Part shown: positions 48,020-61,210 of the stretch, piece by piece
Layout: each line of letters opens with the position of its first letter
Position numbering within the stretch: the first letter of the stretch is position 1
Assembly: GCA_019009955.1 (NCBI GenBank)
Contig: CM032229.1
Span: 84,467,001 to 84,531,000 of the forward strand
DNA: 64,000 nucleotides
Direction of reading: 5' to 3'
Source of the DNA: Riptortus pedestris
Taxonomy: Eukaryota; Arthropoda; Insecta; Hemiptera; Alydidae
The notes under the pieces: model-generated
What the model was told of the DNA's origin: nothing
The model's database searches: none
What the model saw: only the letters and a program-made list of their open reading frames with translations
Translations under genes and position numbers: made by a program

Positions 48020-49200
48020 TATATGAAGGAGAAATCTTAGAGAGAATGCCCCACACTCATCAGTCAAGAGGGCTGTTACAAGCCCAGAAGACTCAGTCTT
48101 ATTAACTTACCTGCTGTGAGTGAAGACAAGCTGTATTTTGTAAAATGTCGTCTAGGTATTTATATTTTTCTGAGAGCAGAGCTAGTCTTTTTTTTATTTC
48201 TATCCTTAAGTTCATTTCTCAAGCCATTCACAAACTGTTGAGGAGCTATAATCTAAAGCTCCCCGTAGTGGTTTTCTTTCTGTACCTGACTGTTAAAATC
48301 GCATGTTCTATAGTTCAATCTTTTTTTTTGTCCTGACAGTCCTATGTACATAGCAGAGCAGATTGTACAAGAGATACGATAAATTCTAGACTTGCCCTGG
48401 ACAAGAAAAAAAACAATGATTTCTTTTGCTCTTAAAAAACCACTTTGACACCTAGGTTTTTCAGCTGAGAGCCAGTCTTCTCAAATATATTATCATGGTA
48501 AATGATAGAAAGATATTTTTTTAAATCTTGGGTCCACTGGCCACAGGTTCAAGCCTGTTTACTTTGCCTATGCCCTTCTCATATTCTACTTTTTTTAATG
48601 GGTAAGTGAGAAGTTGATCCTTCAGGTACATAGGCCTGCCATCTTGTACTGCCTCTGATGGTGGGAGCAGAGTATCAGTAGTATTTGATATACTTGCGGA
48701 AAGGAGTACATTCATTTAATATAAAAAACACTCCAGGTAAACAATAAAGATATGCCTTGCTAATGAATTTATCACACAGCCCATAATTAACTAACCCTTT
48801 CTTTACGGCATAAAAATTCTCTTTAAACTTAAAATAATTCTGATTGAAACATAAACTCAACAAACTATATTGCAATTAATGGACCAATTTTCATTTTATT
48901 TTAAAATGCTCAAACACCATAACAGCAAAGCAAGGCATACTGGGATATGAAAGAATATGCCAACCATATAGAGAGAAGCCAAAATTTGGTTGCTAGGGAG
49001 ATTGGTAGCATTTTTGTTTATTCTGTCTATTAATTCTTTGCCGTTCTTAATAGTGTATGTAAACGTCAAATTGTTCATTTCACTAAAAACATATATTAGA
49101 TATTTTTCCAACTTCTCTGAGGGTGCCATGTTGAAATAAACTATCAACTGCGTGGGTGCAATAATGACTAGCATGATTATTTCGATTTGTATGTACAAAC
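48020..49200 (-). pseudogene. Old Penelope-like element relic
   Basis: Pieces of a PLE in correct order on the - strand. 48896-49198 reads LTFTYTIKNGKELIDRINKN then ILASLYM, matching the RT segment before motif A, with the catalytic Asp position changed to Tyr. 48675-48875 reads LLSLCFNQNYFKFKENFYA then VKKGL, the segment before the G-[LM]-x-M-G motif. Near 48342-48398 the frame SRIYRISCTICSAMYIGLSG is a GIY-YIG start with R for the first G. Many frameshifts; not functional. It differs from the intact PLE at 4.5-8 kb and so is another lineage. Confidence 0.65.
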
Positions 49201-50240
49201 TATTTTGATTTTAGAATCACAAGTTTTGGAGAAACCAAAATAATTAGATGTCAAAGACATTCACCTCTATATCTAAAATGTTTGATTTTAGAGCTAAGTG
49301 TTAAATGTCATTCTACGCATGAGACTCAAATAAAAACCTACCTGCACTATCAAGTTATGTTTTGTAAAGTTGGAATTTAACTTAATTTGATTACACTAAT
49401 GGAATGCACCCTTCATTTAAAAAAAATGAAATAGAACATAAAAAAAAAGAATGAAAACAATATTAACTAAGAAAATAATAAAAACAGCAGTTCAACTCAT
49501 CAGCAAAATAAGAAAATCACTATCACAGAAAATATACAAACAAATAAATAAATGTTTGTGAGTATTATTAGGTTCATTAAAAAATGAGAGAAAAAAAATG
49601 AAATTCATCTTGTTGAGAAGAATCTCTTAAGATCGCTATGTATAAAAGACTTGATATAATCATTAATGAAAAAAAAACAAAAGTAGGCAAATCAGAAATT
49701 GATGGGAGGTTTAAAGTATAGTTAAAAATAAACACTTCAAAGTGTATTTTACAAATACTAATAGTAAAAATACCTGTTAAATGTTTTGATAAACCCATTC
49801 AGCTATTTGCAAAGTTCTCTCTGACTTCACCCACTACTAAATTCTTAAACATGGGTAGGAGGAAATGATTCCTATCCACAGTTTAAATACTCATTTGATA
49901 ACTTAAAAATTAATCAGCTTCTTGAACATTTTGAGTGTGAAATAGAGTGACAGAAGAGTTAATAATAATGTGTCACCTCTCAATGAATGGTATTCTGCAA
50001 ATGATGAAATTTGATAAGCTGGTACTAGTTTGTCTATTAAAAATCAATATTAATTTGCTAAAGTTCTATTTTACCTGATGAGTAATTCAAAGTAGGAAAG
50101 GATTAAGGCAACACAATGCCATATATGCTTCCTATTCAGTTTTAGTTAGTGTATGTCATTTAGATATCTGGTAGCCAATTTAATAAAGTAATATATAATA
50201 GAACGACAAATTCTTCTTTGCATCCATGACTAAATAGCAT
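49201..50240. other. Intergenic stretch, no gene recognised
   Basis: AT-rich, no supported feature. Confidence 0.35.
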
Positions 50241-50678
50241 CGATAGGTACAGCAGAGTAATGTGGATTATAGAACATTTCTATTCATTATTAGCAGATTT
50301 CCATTGGAGTGTTCCACTGTGAGGGGACAAAACTTTATTTATAACTGTAGACTTTTAATAGACGAACAGCTAGAACCAAAGTGTCCAGTTTTGAACGTGA
50401 TCAATCAGTGGCCAGTTGACAAGAGAATCCTATCTTAATACGATAGGTACAGCAGAGTAATGTGGATTATAGAACATTTCTATTCATTATTAGCAGATTT
50501 CCATTGGGGGTGTTTAATCATCTGAAAAATTAATATATATTTCGTTATGAAAAACTAACTGTGAGGGGACAAAACTTTATTTATAACTGTAGACTTTTAA
50601 TAGACGAACAGCTAGAACCAGTGTCCAGTTTTGAACAAGATCAATCAGTGGCCAGTTGACAAGAGAATCCTATCTTAA
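50241..50678 (+). repeat. Direct tandem duplication (200 bp and ~238 bp)
   Basis: Unit 1 (50241-50440) and unit 2 (50441-50678) both start CGATAGGTACAGCAGAGTAA and end GAGAATCCTATCTTAA. They are almost identical except for about 38-45 bp extra in unit 2 (near 50508-50555), so the duplication is recent or the block was lost from unit 1. Confidence 0.9.
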
Positions 50679-51502
50679 ATACCTTCATTTCATATTTATT
50701 ATTAATTTTTACTGGGGGGGGGGTCATTAAATTTAATTAAATTACATTCATAACATATATTAAATCAAATACATGTGATGATGTACTAAGCCAGTATGGG
50801 TCATGTAGCAAATAAACTCCCTCTTTGAAGGGTTACTTCCAAGAGGAAGTAATAATAGCTGAAGAGGACAAAACAACTTCCTTCTTCACATAATAACATC
50901 TAATTTAATTTAGATAAAAGGGTCAGAAAAGAAAAAATGAAATAATTAAAATAAAAATTTAATGAATTTTACAGAAAAAAAAAACATATAAGTCAAATTG
51001 GTAATAGTATAAAAATTATGTTAAGCTTAAATGTAGTTATCACACTTTCAAAGACATTGTAATCACTGCTGAAATAGCATTAATACCCTAAGTATAAGTA
51101 AAAGTATTACAATTGATATTAATATTTTTTTAAATTAAACTCCATTAACAGTTTGATAATTCCATTATTTTGAAAGTACTTAAGAGATAAAAAAGAATAG
51201 TTATTTTAGATTCATTTCTGGAAATTGGAAAGCCACAAGGCTAAAATATACCACTCCCAATGTTCACTGGATTATGGCCTCAAAATTTTATTTTCCCTTA
51301 AGGCAGAAAGTGAACATTAATTTCAGGAAAATTACATTTATGAACATCTAAGGGACTGAAACAACATAGTAATTTTCAGTAAAATGTATTTGAACTCCAT
51401 TCTTAATATACTTACAATTAATTATACATGCATTAAACTTTATATCTAACAGGATATACAAGACTTTTTTTAAAATTAATAGCATGGTTTACATTGGATG
51501 AA
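50679..51502. other. Intergenic stretch and RPB10 3' region
   Basis: A - strand AATAAA at 51287-51292 is a possible polyadenylation signal of RPB10. A G-run is at 50714-50723. No other feature is supported. Confidence 0.4.
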
Positions 51503-52517
<1,015 letters not shown>

Positions 52518-52545
52518 TTAAGTTAATCTAAAACAATAATACTTA

Positions 52546-53216
52546 TATATTGAGGTTGTACTCATTACACGATTTTTAAAAAATTTCCTCAAATGTCCAT
52601 CGAACTTGTAATTGAGGTCCATTCAAAATTATATATGTATATATTTGTCTGTTGCCACTCTAGCAGTAGCCAGTTTTGTCTTATTGTTACCAAACTGGAT
52701 ATATAATCATTGTATATAAAACTAAAGATCAAGTTCGATAACAGTTGAAATAAGATGGGGGGGGGGGTTAGAGGGGGGATTTCAAAAATTCAAAATTCCT
52801 TCCTTATTATACGTTGATGGAAAAATTGTATAGAACAAACTCCCCCCCCCCAATAGTAAATTTAATTCCCTTTAAATGCTGTTATATATATACTTCCTCT
52901 TTCATGAATATTAACTGAGATATTTGCACTTTTTAGTTTTCAGCCTTCAGTCCTCTTGTACGCCCTTCAGTACCTACTCATGTCATATTAACAATAAGCT
53001 GTTATATCATGAGTCCCTTTATTGGAAGCTTAAATACCAAACATTGTTTTCATTGAATATTTACTGAGGGAGGTACATGCAATTACATTCTGTTATGACA
53101 TCATCATTTAAGATTTTACTTTCTGAAAATGTTTATTTGATCTATACCAGACTCAATATTTTTATCCAAGCACTATGGCTAAACTTTTAGTTTACGTAGC
53201 CCCTGAATGATGGACT
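52546..53216 (+). repeat. Helentron-like element upstream of RPB10
   Basis: Begins inside the 5' block (TTGAGGTTGTACTCATTACA), with TCCATCGAAC, a short TA tract, CTGTTGCCACTCTAGCAG, G-runs, the long 3' part (GTACCTACTCATGTCATATT) and 3' end TTTACGTAGCCCCTGAATGA then TGGACTTTTT. It lies in the probable RPB10 5' intron, antisense. Confidence 0.7.
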
Positions 53217-53646
53217 TTTTAATTATTTGGAGAAATATGTTTAAATAAGTAAGAATTTTATTATAAAAGAAATAAGGTAATATTACAATAAAATTTAATT
53301 CCCTTCACAAGATAATGTGTTATAAAAGTATCTAATCAAATACTTTGGCTCAAGTATTGGACTTTGGTCCAAAGTCTACTACTTAGCTATTAAGTAGGAG
53401 AGCATGAGAACCATGTTCCGGCCCTATTTGTGGCACTCTAAAGCAAATTACAACACATTTATTACTTAAGAAGCTTTTTAATTCTTACACAATACTGAGC
53501 AGGCATTGGGATGCTCACCAGAAGCCTATTTATCACACAATTAAGGATAATTTTGTGTGACAAGGATTAATACCTGATCCCCGTCCAGCACTCCCTCTCA
53601 CTCAAACAACTAAATATGTTGGATCAAACAGTATCGACACATTGTA
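53217..53646. other. Intergenic or intronic stretch, no feature recognised
   Basis: No supported feature. Confidence 0.35.
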
Positions 53647-53765
53647 CAAAAACGTCTGTTACACAGATGCTGTGTAAAATAAACAACTTCACACTTCCTG
53701 GAATGACACACTAATGACGACATCTCAAATTGAATTATCTACCTCCTTCTTCCATAATAAGGAGT
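53647..53765 (-). repeat. Helentron-like 3' end fragment
   Basis: GTCTGTTACACAGATGCTGT, then TTCCTGGAATGACACACTAA, as in the copy at 13.6 kb. Confidence 0.5.
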
Positions 53766-54217
53766 ACATGTAAGCACATCATACAGTTTTAGAACTTAAG
53801 ATAATTATTAAAAGAATTTATTTATGTTAAGTTCAAAATTTTCAATAACTACAGGAAATTTAAGAATTTGCTTTTGACCCTATACAAAAACATTCCCCCT
53901 CAGAGTATGATTTAAACTGAAAACGAACTTGATCTTCAGCTATACATGAATCATTAGAATATTGAATTATGTGACAACAAATAAAAATTATGGCTGTTAA
54001 GAGCCACACACAAATGTAGGGCATCTTTATAACAGATAGATAGATTGCGGCTTTCCCCCCTAGTTCCAGGGAGGGCACTGCGGTCCCCAAATTTTTTTTA
54101 AACAGATGGCCTCTAAAGGAAATTTGTTTAAAAAGATTGATCGTTTTCCTCTTCATTACACCTATTTCTATTCTGGTAAGAAATTTTAAAGTTTAAATGA
54201 ATGATGTAAATGTTGGG
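53766..54217. other. Stretch without recognised gene
   Basis: Contains CCAGGGAGGGCACTGCGGTC at about 54066, possibly part of an unidentified repeat. No exon is supported. Confidence 0.35.
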
Positions 54218-54712
54218 TAATATCTCGATTACTGGGAGACCTCCCATTTAAAGACGAATATTAAATCATAATTATTTAAAATAACACTTCTAGAATTTAT
54301 AAATGGCAAAATGGTTAATGGGAGACCACTCATTATTTACAGATAAAATATTTACTGGTTAAAAACTGCTTATCGCTGTTTTATAGTGGTGGTGTATATG
54401 GTGGTTCATACTTGACCACCAATAGGTTATCTTGGTCATTCTGTTTCTTTTGTTATCAGAAAATGAGTGATCATCTATTAACACCACTTGAACAGCTACC
54501 TTGCAGAGTTCATGTGACAGACTGCGACCAGTGATGAATTTATGCAGCTACTCCGTTTTGGGCTAAATCTAATTTATAATTACATTTTTTTATTCAAATA
54601 AATTCTAGAAGTGTTATTTTAGTAATAATAAAATGTTTTTTTATTTTAATATGATTTCATAACCATCTTTAAATGAGTGGCCTCCCGATAACTGATCAAT
54701 ATCTACAGAAAT
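54218..54712. repeat. Imperfect long inverted repeat, MITE-like
   Basis: Left arm about 54218-54307 (ACTGGGAGACCTCCCATTTA ... AAATAACACTTCTAGAATTT) and right arm about 54597-54712 (AAATTCTAGAAGTGTTATTT ... TAAATGAGTGGCCTCCCGAT) are inverse copies with gaps. A third GGGAGACCACTCATT block is at 54321. No coding frame. Confidence 0.65.
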
Positions 54713-55540
54713 TTTGCAGTAATATAACAGATAGCTAAATAAGAGTCCTAGAAAAAATAAGTTCTTTTGTGGTCATAAGTAAAAAATAGCTCATGTTCAT
54801 CAATATTCTGACTGATGAATTCCAAAATGTGTAAAGCAAAAGAAAAGAAGGATGAAGCAATGAGCTAGAGCTGAGGAGTGTTCATTCTGATAACTAAAAG
54901 TATCTTAATTTTTGTTATTTTTAGTAGTTGTGTGAGATAAATATCAGTGACAATATATTAGTTTTGAAGAAATTTAAAGACTTCTGTGTGTTTCACTTAT
55001 TGCATTCTCCTTCGCAATGCAGTTAGTTACCTGTGTACCTCTCAGGGAATAATATGTGACTAAAATGGAAAAAAAATTTGGAGTAGCGGAGTCACAACTT
55101 GTTACTGTTGTTAATAATTCTCGAACAAAAGAAATAATTTTTTATTTATTTAAGTTCACAATGCCAGCGATTTACTCATTATTCAAGTGTACTCAAAAAA
55201 CAGACAAAGAAAAAAAAGGAACGAAAAAAGAGTGAACTACGGAATACGGAGAGGTTCCTGAAACAGTTCATTGGCATACCAGTCTTATATATACCAAAAT
55301 GATATTGTGAATAGAAACATCAGGGTGATGAAAATATAAGTATACAAGGGAGAAAAAATAAATAAATAAAAGGAAAAGGGAAAACAAAAAAAAAAGAATA
55401 AAAAAAATTAAAGTGTATACACTTAGCTAATGTAGGAGAGAAGTGAAGAGTAAAGTGCAGAAATTGTAGATTAATGTTTTTTAGATGTTTAATGACAGCC
55501 TATGTAATTACTGTTATCGGTCAAAAGTTCCTGTAAGTCA
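54713..55540. other. Stretch without recognised gene
   Basis: A-rich tracts at 55190-55210 and 55360-55410. No supported feature. Confidence 0.35.
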
Positions 55541-56175
55541 CGTGGAATATCTAAATTGTCTCTTCATCGACAGCCAGTCACTATGCCGATATATGGCCAA
55601 TGGGTAGTCTGGTTAGCACAACTTTATTTCTTCGTGTGCTCCTGTTGCTTAACACCATTCCTTAACTGTTTGTTTTATTTATCTGAGTTTATATGTCATT
55701 TGTGTTATCCCATGATAGCTGCTGCTGCTCTTGTAGTGCCTTATTGCATTTGGCTAATACATAGGTAGTACTTGACGGTCTGTAGAGTTTATGTCAATGT
55801 CTGGTTTCTCTGTAGTAATTTTGCTAATCTGATCTCTGTACTTTCCTTAATGTTTGTATGTCCGGCTAAGCATAAAAGAGTAATATGTGTGTTACTAGAG
55901 TTTAGTTGGTGAAATTGTTCAAAAATTTTGCCAGCCAAAGGATTAGCTGAGGAAATGTAGTTGAGCATATGTAGTGAGCTTAATGATTCAGTGCACAGTA
56001 CTAATTCATTTCGGCAGCTTAGAATTCTTGACAAGGCTAATAGGATGGCCTGAAGCTCAGCTGTATAAGAGCTAGATACCGTGGTCAATTTTAGCTGGTA
56101 ATTATCAGAGCCAATCCTGTACCATTTACATCTTTGAGCCATCAGTATAAGCAAACACACTATTAGCGTTGTCAC
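55541..56175 (-). pseudogene. LINE RNase H relic
   Basis: A - strand relic of a Jockey/I-type non-LTR retrotransposon. The frame 55789-56175 contains LTTVSSSYTAELQAILLALS (the usual TAEL/E region of RNase H), ELVLCTESLSSLHMLN (where DS is usual; here ES, so the metal ligand is lost) and ITLLCLAGHTNIKESTE (PGHxGIxGNE-like). Downstream to 55541 a shifted frame reads VVLTRLPIGHI, the motif after RNase H also seen in the 21-kb relic. Frameshifts and stops make it non-functional. Confidence 0.75.
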
Positions 56176-56449
56176 TCAATACTGACCTAAAATAGGCACT
56201 GTACATGTGTTGGGAGGTTGGGTTGGATTTTTTAAATTTTCCTAAAGATGTGTCTATTGCATAATTTTGAACACATAAATATATAAAGCATACCTAATAA
56301 ATAAATGTGGTAACAGCAATACTGTAAAAACGAACAAGAACCGTGTTCAAAAAGTAAACAAACACCCGCAGAACCTTCTGGGCAGGAAGCAAACTATGCA
56401 AAGCAATATAGAGCCAGCTGAGAGGTTATTGATTGGTATCTAGTAAGGT

Positions 56450-56732
56450 GGCGGTACCTGGCGGCGAGAGCTGGAGTCTAATCAGAGGGGACGGGCTAAG
56501 GGGGAGTCAGTCAGTGGAGGCCCGGGGCTCGGACATGGTTCCACTCTGAGAGTCTCCCAGTGTCTTGTCTCTAGTTGAGTGTGCCTCTCGTGTTAGTGGT
56601 CCCTTATCACTCGGAACCCTTCTGTCAGCGGTGCTCCTGCTCGATATGTCAGACAAGCCGCCTAGGTCACAGAGCAAGAGGAACAAGCAGTGTCAAGGGG
56701 AGCAGAGTGACGGAGAAGCTGAATTATCACCG
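56450..56732 (+). CDS. GC-rich block with candidate first coding exon, gene unknown
   Basis: GC content rises sharply against the AT-rich surroundings and CpGs are frequent, as at an active promoter. From ATG at 56646 the frame reads MSDKPPRSQSKRNKQCQGEQ then SDGEAELSP, and meets a possible donor CCG|GTAAAA at 56732/56733 in phase 0 (29 codons). The peptide is hydrophilic and basic then acidic, like the disordered start of a nuclear protein. No downstream exon is recognised in the remaining 7 kb, so the gene would continue outside the window. It could instead be a non-coding promoter region. Confidence 0.4.
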
Positions 56733-56820
56733 GTAAAAAATATTTAAAAAAAAAAAACAGCTCGAATTTTTTAAAAATTTAATACACAAAATATAATTTC
56801 TTGGTTTAGGTAAATAATGC

Positions 56821-56867
56821 AGATTCCACATTTTATTGCCCCAATAAAGTGATAAAATGTGGAATCT
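56821..56867. repeat. 16-bp perfect hairpin
   Basis: AGATTCCACATTTTAT (56821-56836) and its exact inverse (56852-56867) around a 15-nt loop. Not followed by a T-run; role unknown. Confidence 0.8.
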
Positions 56868-58165
56868 TCAATATTTGTTCAAACATTGAAATGTCAACAT
56901 GTTTTCTACAATCACAGCCTTGAAAACAACGCAAAACGTAATGTTGACGTACATGTACCTATATTTTCAATTCCTTCATACTAAAAAAATAAATTAATTA
57001 AGCAGTAACGTAACTCTTGATGGAAAAGATTAACTTATTTCTCAAAATAAATCATTTCTTTACAAGGTACATTTTTATTAATAAATAATATAAAATCAGA
57101 TATGCTATTTAAATTGCTTACCTTAAAAGGGACAAAATAGGATAAAGAAGTCCATTGTGTATGTTATCATTATGTGTATTCAACACACCTTAGAACACAG
57201 CTAACTCTTCAGGATCAGTATTCAACAAGCGATTCTTAAACAATTTAAAACTTGCCGGTTTTAAAAACAGTAAGCTCTCTCTCGAGCTTACCTCGCTAAT
57301 GTTTTAGGCTTATGTTTATAATGTTTTTGTTTATCGCAACTAATAAAAAAATATAAACTTTATTATACTAAAGAAAATTATAAGAAAACCCGATATCTCA
57401 AAAGAATTTATCCCTTTTTTCAAGTTTTTTTGAAGTAGTAGTTTTTGCTTATTGCTGCTAAAGAACGTCCGAAAAAACGAAAACAAAATTCTAAAACGCC
57501 AAACGTATATTTTAAAATTGACAAATTCAGAACGAAAAAATACAAATAGCTTTCAATTGACGAAACATCTATGATCATTACTAATTTAATGTTCTCTTTG
57601 GGGGGATCCTTTCATTAAGAGTTGAAAAATTCATTTTTACATTAGTAAATGAGTGCGTTTATCTATTTACAAGAAAGAGATATTATTTCAAACAATATGA
57701 TCTCTAAGCAATCTGAAGACAAATCTTATCGTAAATAACCCTCTGTTGCTGCTGGATCAATATTGTTTCAACTTATGTTCTATGGCTAAATCTTTTAATT
57801 CACGTTTACATGATTATGGATTTTGCTACTTAATCATTAATAATATGTGGGCCAAATACACTAACGACTATGAATAAATATATATAAGAATTGTGTTTTA
57901 TGGGAACTAATAATCATTTAGCCTCTTTATAATTCTTGTTGCCTAGTGTGAAAAATTCAGGAGCCTTCCTCCCCCCCCCCCTCAATTACCACCGGCTGAT
58001 ATCTGTTACCACCTGGCAATAAGCATGGGGATGAACTTCCACAACTACAGGGGCTAAAATAACAATGGTTCGCAATGAACCCGCCATTCTAGCACTATGG
58101 AGCAATTTATCATCTTCATAGAAGACTATTAAGGTTCCACGAAGAAGATATTGAATTTCTGTTAC
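56868..58165. other. Stretch without recognised gene
   Basis: AT-rich with a C-run at 57971-57981. If the GC-rich exon is real this would be its intron 1. Confidence 0.35.
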
Positions 58166-58375
58166 TAACGTCTATTTTATGCAACTAAGACTAATCAAAT
58201 TTAGTTCTCTACAGATTACCATCCCTTATATAGCCTGGGTGAGAATAAGGATTTTATTTAATGAGTTCGTCACTAGATAAATTCCTATTGCCCAGCCGGG
58301 AATCGAACTCACCGCTCTAGCATTAGACATTGAGATTAACACCAATACCTTGACACAAGACTAATCTGTGCCCCC
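58166..58375 (-). repeat. SINE copy
   Basis: On the - strand the head GGGGGCACAGATTAG, B box GTGAGTTCGATTCCCGGC, the CTATATAAGGGATGG block and the tail TTAGTTGCATAAAATAGACG are in order. Confidence 0.8.
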
Positions 58376-58431
58376 AAAGTGTATTCAAAGATTAAATAAT
58401 TAGGAATGCTTTATAAAATTAATGATATTGG

Positions 58432-58596
58432 TTAGACTGCTCGCGACTAACCAGGATGGAACACTATGGATTTGATTTGGTGAGTCTGTCGCTAAAAAAA
58501 TGTCTAATGCCTACACGGGAATCGAACCCACGACTTAACCAATGTTTAACAAGTGTCAAGGCAAACGCCTTAATGCACGTTACTAAGCTCAGCCCC
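58432..58596 (-). repeat. SINE copy, 3' shortened
   Basis: On the - strand GGGGCTGAGCTTAGTAACGT, B box GTCGTGGGTTCGATTCCCG and CATTAGACATT follow; the tail is degraded. Confidence 0.75.
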
Positions 58597-58682
58597 AAAT
58601 TATTGGCTGTAAAAAAATAAATAAATGGACCCAAAAAATAAATAAATAATAATTTCTAAAATAGAATACTCCATAAATGAGA

Positions 58683-58866
58683 TAATTGGTAAACCTAGAG
58701 TGGCGAGTTCGATTCTCGTCTGGGCAAAGGAAATTATTTAGTGACGAAATTCATTAAATAACATCCTAAAATCCCACCCTGGCTAGAAAAGGGTGGTAAC
58801 CTGTAGATAACCCGTCCCGATTAGCCTAAGTTGCAAAAAGTGGACGTTAATAAATAATAAATAAAT
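58683..58866 (+). repeat. SINE copy, head missing
   Basis: GGCGAGTTCGATTCTCGTCT, CTAGAAAAGGGTGGTAACCT and CCGATTAGCCTAAGTTGCAA with an AATAAATAATAAATAAAT tail. Confidence 0.85.
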
Positions 58867-60070
58867 ATTTGGTATCTGCATTAAACTTACTTTAATATTA
58901 GCATCTCCAAATGTGGGTTAATTTCATACTTCTTGCATTTCAGTCTAACAGCTTAATAGAGTCTAATGGTTTATATAGTTAGAATAACACATATAGACCC
59001 ACCGTAAATTGCTTTTGAATTTTTCTGAGAACAATAACTTTTTGGGAAAAAAAATTGGCTCAACAATCCATACCTATGAAGGGCCAGGGGCCTTCTTTCC
59101 GAAATATATGTTAAGGAGAGAGGTTTTTAGATGCATTTCTAATATCTTTCTTTCTATTTGAAATTAAGGAAATACGTACGAGACGTTTTTGTTACCACAA
59201 AAAACAACCACTGTTGTTATACCTACATATTATGTTCTATAACATTTCGTCGCAGGAACTGAGATAGTTTTGGTTTTGTTATTTTACGTCCTTTTCAGCC
59301 TACTTAGGGCATATATATAATAAACAAAACACCCATATAATAAACAAACTGCATATTTTCTTGATTATGTTCTTGTTGGCTGGGTATAAAGTGATAAAGA
59401 ACACATTTAGTAAATCAGCACTTATACTTGACTAACTGGGCCCACAATATAGTACTCTTTATGGATGTAAATTAAAATACTCTATTTGTTGAAATAAGGA
59501 GATGTGGAAGGTAGTGGTCTAGCCAGAAATGTGGGTTCATATTCAGTGTAGTCCCCCACCATTTATTATAATTTTGCTGGGAAAATGTACTCATTTGGAG
59601 GGAAAGGGTGGTGCAGGATCACGAAGTTTTGAGATTTGCCATTTACTCGTACCCTTGATTCTAATTTCGTATTATTCGACAGAACCTTCTCATTTAAACC
59701 TATTAGTTTATGCTTAGATTAGAATAATGTGAGTCCCGCATTGTTATTGTACAATTAAAGCCATAATATTTCTTCAGAACGGTACTGTTTAAATGCTGGG
59801 ATATTTGAGTGGGTAATCCCTCTTTATGGGTCGGAATCCAAGATTGTTCCTGTCAAGTATGAACTATATTTCAAATACAAAGTACATCGGATATTTATTT
59901 TATATCAGTTCTTAGAGCTATGCAAGAAGTAAAATTTGATTTATAAAAAAATATACGAACAGCTTTCTCTTCCTGCTTGTCTGGTACTTCGTAATAATAA
60001 ATCTCTGTCTTCATCTTCAGATCTTCCATTCCGTAAAAAACTTCATGTAGATTATTAAAAAGATGTTAGT
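58867..60070. other. Stretch without recognised gene
   Basis: No supported feature. Confidence 0.35.
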
Positions 60071-60120
60071 TTAGCCTGAGTTGCAAAAAGTGGACGTTAA
60101 TAAATAATAATAATAAAAAA
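60071..60120 (+). repeat. SINE tail fragment
   Basis: TAGCCTGAGTTGCAAAAAGT then GGACGTTAATAAATAATAAT, the extreme 3' end only. Confidence 0.7.
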
Positions 60121-61086
60121 AATGTTAGACGACCGAGTACATTTGGTACAATTGGAGATTGTGATATGAGATAGGAAAGCTTATCCCCCCCCCCTCCTAA
60201 GAGACCCTTTTAAAAGAAAAATATCTGTAAAAAAGAAACTGTTAAGATGAATATTGGATTGGTCTTAATTATTAGTTTATGGATTTGATATCCTTAAATT
60301 TGAACAACAAAAATGAAATTTAAATCAGAAAATTGTTACAACCCACCTTGGTTTCGAAGATAAAGACAACATATAAGATGATCCATAAAGCAGACAAGCC
60401 CTTTAGACGTACTTGTGTTTTGAGGTACATGGACGTATTCCATGTATGCCAGGTATTAATTAGGGCATATGCAAGGCATTTGGGTGCTAGAGAGGAATTC
60501 TGAGCTTTTGTCAAGAGATTGGAATCGGGTGCCGGGACTGTAGCAGGAACTCGCCATGGCTTTGATTCTTGAATATTTCAAAAGTCACAATTGTTCCTGC
60601 TTCTGGGAGGTTTAGAGGAAAGGTTCTTACAATTTTCAAAAGAAGCAATTCACGCTAAGCTGGGAAAGGGAAACATGGTTCGCTAGAATGGGGAGATTTC
60701 CTCACCCTCAAGAAAGCTTTCTCAATGTTTTTCCAGGCTTACTCTGGATCTAAATTTTTATTTCGTTAGAAATACATTTCATGAAAGAAATCTGGGTGTG
60801 AGTAAGAGGTCTAGTTTTTCTACTCAGAGCATTATCATTTTAGCAAATCGTTGTGAATTTCTTTTAGGCAGTTTTTTGTACCAATACCACAGCCAACGAC
60901 TTTTGAAGTATATTTTATAATAGAAAAAAAAGGAATAATTTTGAATTATCAAGGAAGACTTAATTCAGAAAATTATCTAGAATATAATATTTTATTCTAC
61001 TAATACTAAAATGTAAAACTGTTTTCTAGCATTCTATCATTAGAAATTATAAAACCTAATCAATTTTAATCATTTAATATACTTTA
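60121..61086. other. Stretch without recognised gene
   Basis: No supported feature. Confidence 0.35.
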
Positions 61087-61210
61087 GTAGCTCAGGTTAG
61101 TCATGTGAATCAAAAATGCTATTCATTAAAGCCCACTGTACTTAACTTAGCTCATTGGAACCTGTTATCTTCAGGTTATCACCCTTTTCTTGCCAGGTTG
61201 GGTTAGAAGA
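61087..61210. repeat. SINE fragments in opposite orientations
   Basis: TAGCTCAGGTTAGTCATGTG (+, head) is followed by a reversed tail, CTCATTGGAACCTGTTATCT and CAGGTTATCACCCTTTTCTT. Confidence 0.5.

Noticed and set aside
53860..54156. 98-codon - strand frame upstream of RPB10
   Set aside because: No recognisable domain; composition fits random AT-rich sequence and a possible unidentified repeat.
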